Assembly: GCA_900770655.1 (NCBI GenBank)
Contig: CAAGLA010000025.1
Location: forward strand, 11,460-75,459
Origin: Bacteroidaceae bacterium
GTDB taxonomy: Bacteria > Bacteroidota > Bacteroidia > Bacteroidales > Bacteroidaceae
Reading direction: 5' to 3'
Length of the DNA stretch: 64,000 nucleotides
Position numbers and translations under genes: made by a program. Below, in pieces: positions 63,684 to 64,000 of the stretch; the first letter of the stretch is position 1, and the number at the start of each line of letters is the position of its first letter. The notes under the pieces were generated by a model. That model worked only from the letters and a program-made list of their open reading frames with translations, was not told the DNA's origin and searched no databases.

Positions 63684-64000
63684 ATGAAAAAGTTTATTTG
63701 TTCAGTATGTGGTTATATACACGAAGGTGATTCAGCTCCTGAGCGTTGTCCAATGTGCAAGGTTCCGGCTGAAAAGTTCAACGAGATGCAGGCTGCCGGC
63801 GGCAAGCTCGAATTTGTGCAGGAGCACGTTATTGGCGTGGCAAAAGGTTGCGACGATGAGATGATTAAGGACCTGAACAATCACTTTATAGGTGAGTGCA
63901 CCGAGGTGGGTATGTACCTTGCAATGAGCCGTCAGGCCGACCGTGAGGGTTATCCCGAAATAGCAGAGGCTTTCAAACGCTATGCTTGGGAAGAGGCTGA
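63684..64000 (+). CDS. Rubrerythrin, N-terminal part (truncated by window edge)
   Basis: The first 105 residues are visible and the frame is open at the right edge. [15 protein letters not shown] and [12 protein letters not shown] give the four Cys of a rubredoxin-like Fe site at the N-terminus; [20 protein letters not shown] then begins the diiron four-helix bundle. Rubredoxin before the diiron domain is the reversed-rubrerythrin order. It reduces H2O2 in anaerobes. It lies 38 bases after perR, probably the same regulon. Confidence 0.88.
   Translation, partial: MKKFICSVCGYIHEGDSAPERCPMCKVPAEKFNEMQAAGGKLEFVQEHVIGVAKGCDDEMIKDLNNHFIGECTEVGMYLAMSRQADREGYPEIAEAFKRYAWEEA

Noticed and set aside
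1..64000. tRNA, rRNA, tmRNA, CRISPR, insertion sequence or prophage
   Set aside because: Intergenic regions are short and were read on both strands; no cloverleaf, repeat array, transposase or integrase was recognised.

Overview
The window looks like ordinary chromosome from a member of the Bacteroidales (Bacteroidota); family and genus cannot be fixed from sequence alone. Support comes from the cargo and from the promoters. There is an S46 dipeptidyl peptidase, two proteins with C-terminal secretion/sorting-like tails (type IX secretion), DUF4369 lipoproteins, a MurF-alanine racemase fusion, the long form of IspG, a class III fructose-bisphosphatase and a GSCFA protein. Many genes are preceded by the Bacteroidota promoter pattern TTTG-N18-21-TAnnTTYG rather than -35/-10 boxes, and strong Shine-Dalgarno sites are mostly absent. 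No rRNA, tRNA, CRISPR array, insertion sequence, integrase or prophage gene was seen.

Layout. 1-7.2 kb: a truncated giant CotH/dockerin surface protein, a DPP7-type peptidase and a small DUF4369 lipoprotein. 7.2-12.6 kb (minus strand): plsC, a free-standing MetH reactivation-domain protein and pyrC; then HIT and greA; then a DUF4369/thioredoxin-fold lipoprotein lacking the CxxC. 12.8-17.4 kb (plus): pnp, ddh and an NSS sodium symporter. 17.4-20.9 kb (minus): murF-alr and GSCFA. 21.1-25.8 kb (plus): dxs-trkA-trkH. 25.8-27.7 kb (minus): an AAA ATPase plus DUF4435 (TOPRIM-like) pair that resembles the two-gene PARIS defence architecture. 27.8-36.2 kb (plus): a TGS-uridine kinase fusion, rpoN, an esterase, fbp, purE and ispG. 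36.3-40.5 kb (minus): an ECF sigma factor, thrA and an unrecognised 327-residue protein. 40.6-45.2 kb (plus): menA, a CPBP protease, radA and a FAD oxidoreductase. 45.3-54.8 kb: manA, an outer-membrane beta-barrel protein, a papain-like multidomain secreted protease and a GH20 hexosaminidase. 55-57.3 kb (plus): an ABC transporter-GntR operon with a putative operator at its start, and a rhodanese lipoprotein. 57.4-63 kb (minus): ABC-F, M13 peptidase, MetA and acyl-ACP thioesterase in one tight cluster. 63.2 kb to the end (plus): a PerR-type regulator and the start of a rubrerythrin gene.

How it fits together. Most of the window is housekeeping: peptidoglycan precursors (ddh makes meso-DAP, murF-alr makes and adds D-Ala-D-Ala), isoprenoids and menaquinone (dxs, ispG, menA), the aspartate family and methionine (thrA, metA, MetH reactivation), nucleotides (pyrC, purE), RNA turnover and transcription (pnp, greA, rpoN, ECF sigma) and potassium uptake (trkAH). 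Between these lie envelope and secreted functions suited to a protein- and glycan-degrading anaerobe, and a peroxide-defence unit at the right edge. Convergent gene pairs are repeatedly separated by compact, often near-perfect palindromes that act in both directions as terminators.

Most worth a second look: the AAA/DUF4435 pair (25811-27688), the unrecognised protein at 39492-40475, the redox-dead thioredoxin-fold lipoprotein (11399-12580), the stand-alone MetH reactivation domain, the operator-like palindrome at 54941-54964, and structured leaders upstream of dxs and pyrC.
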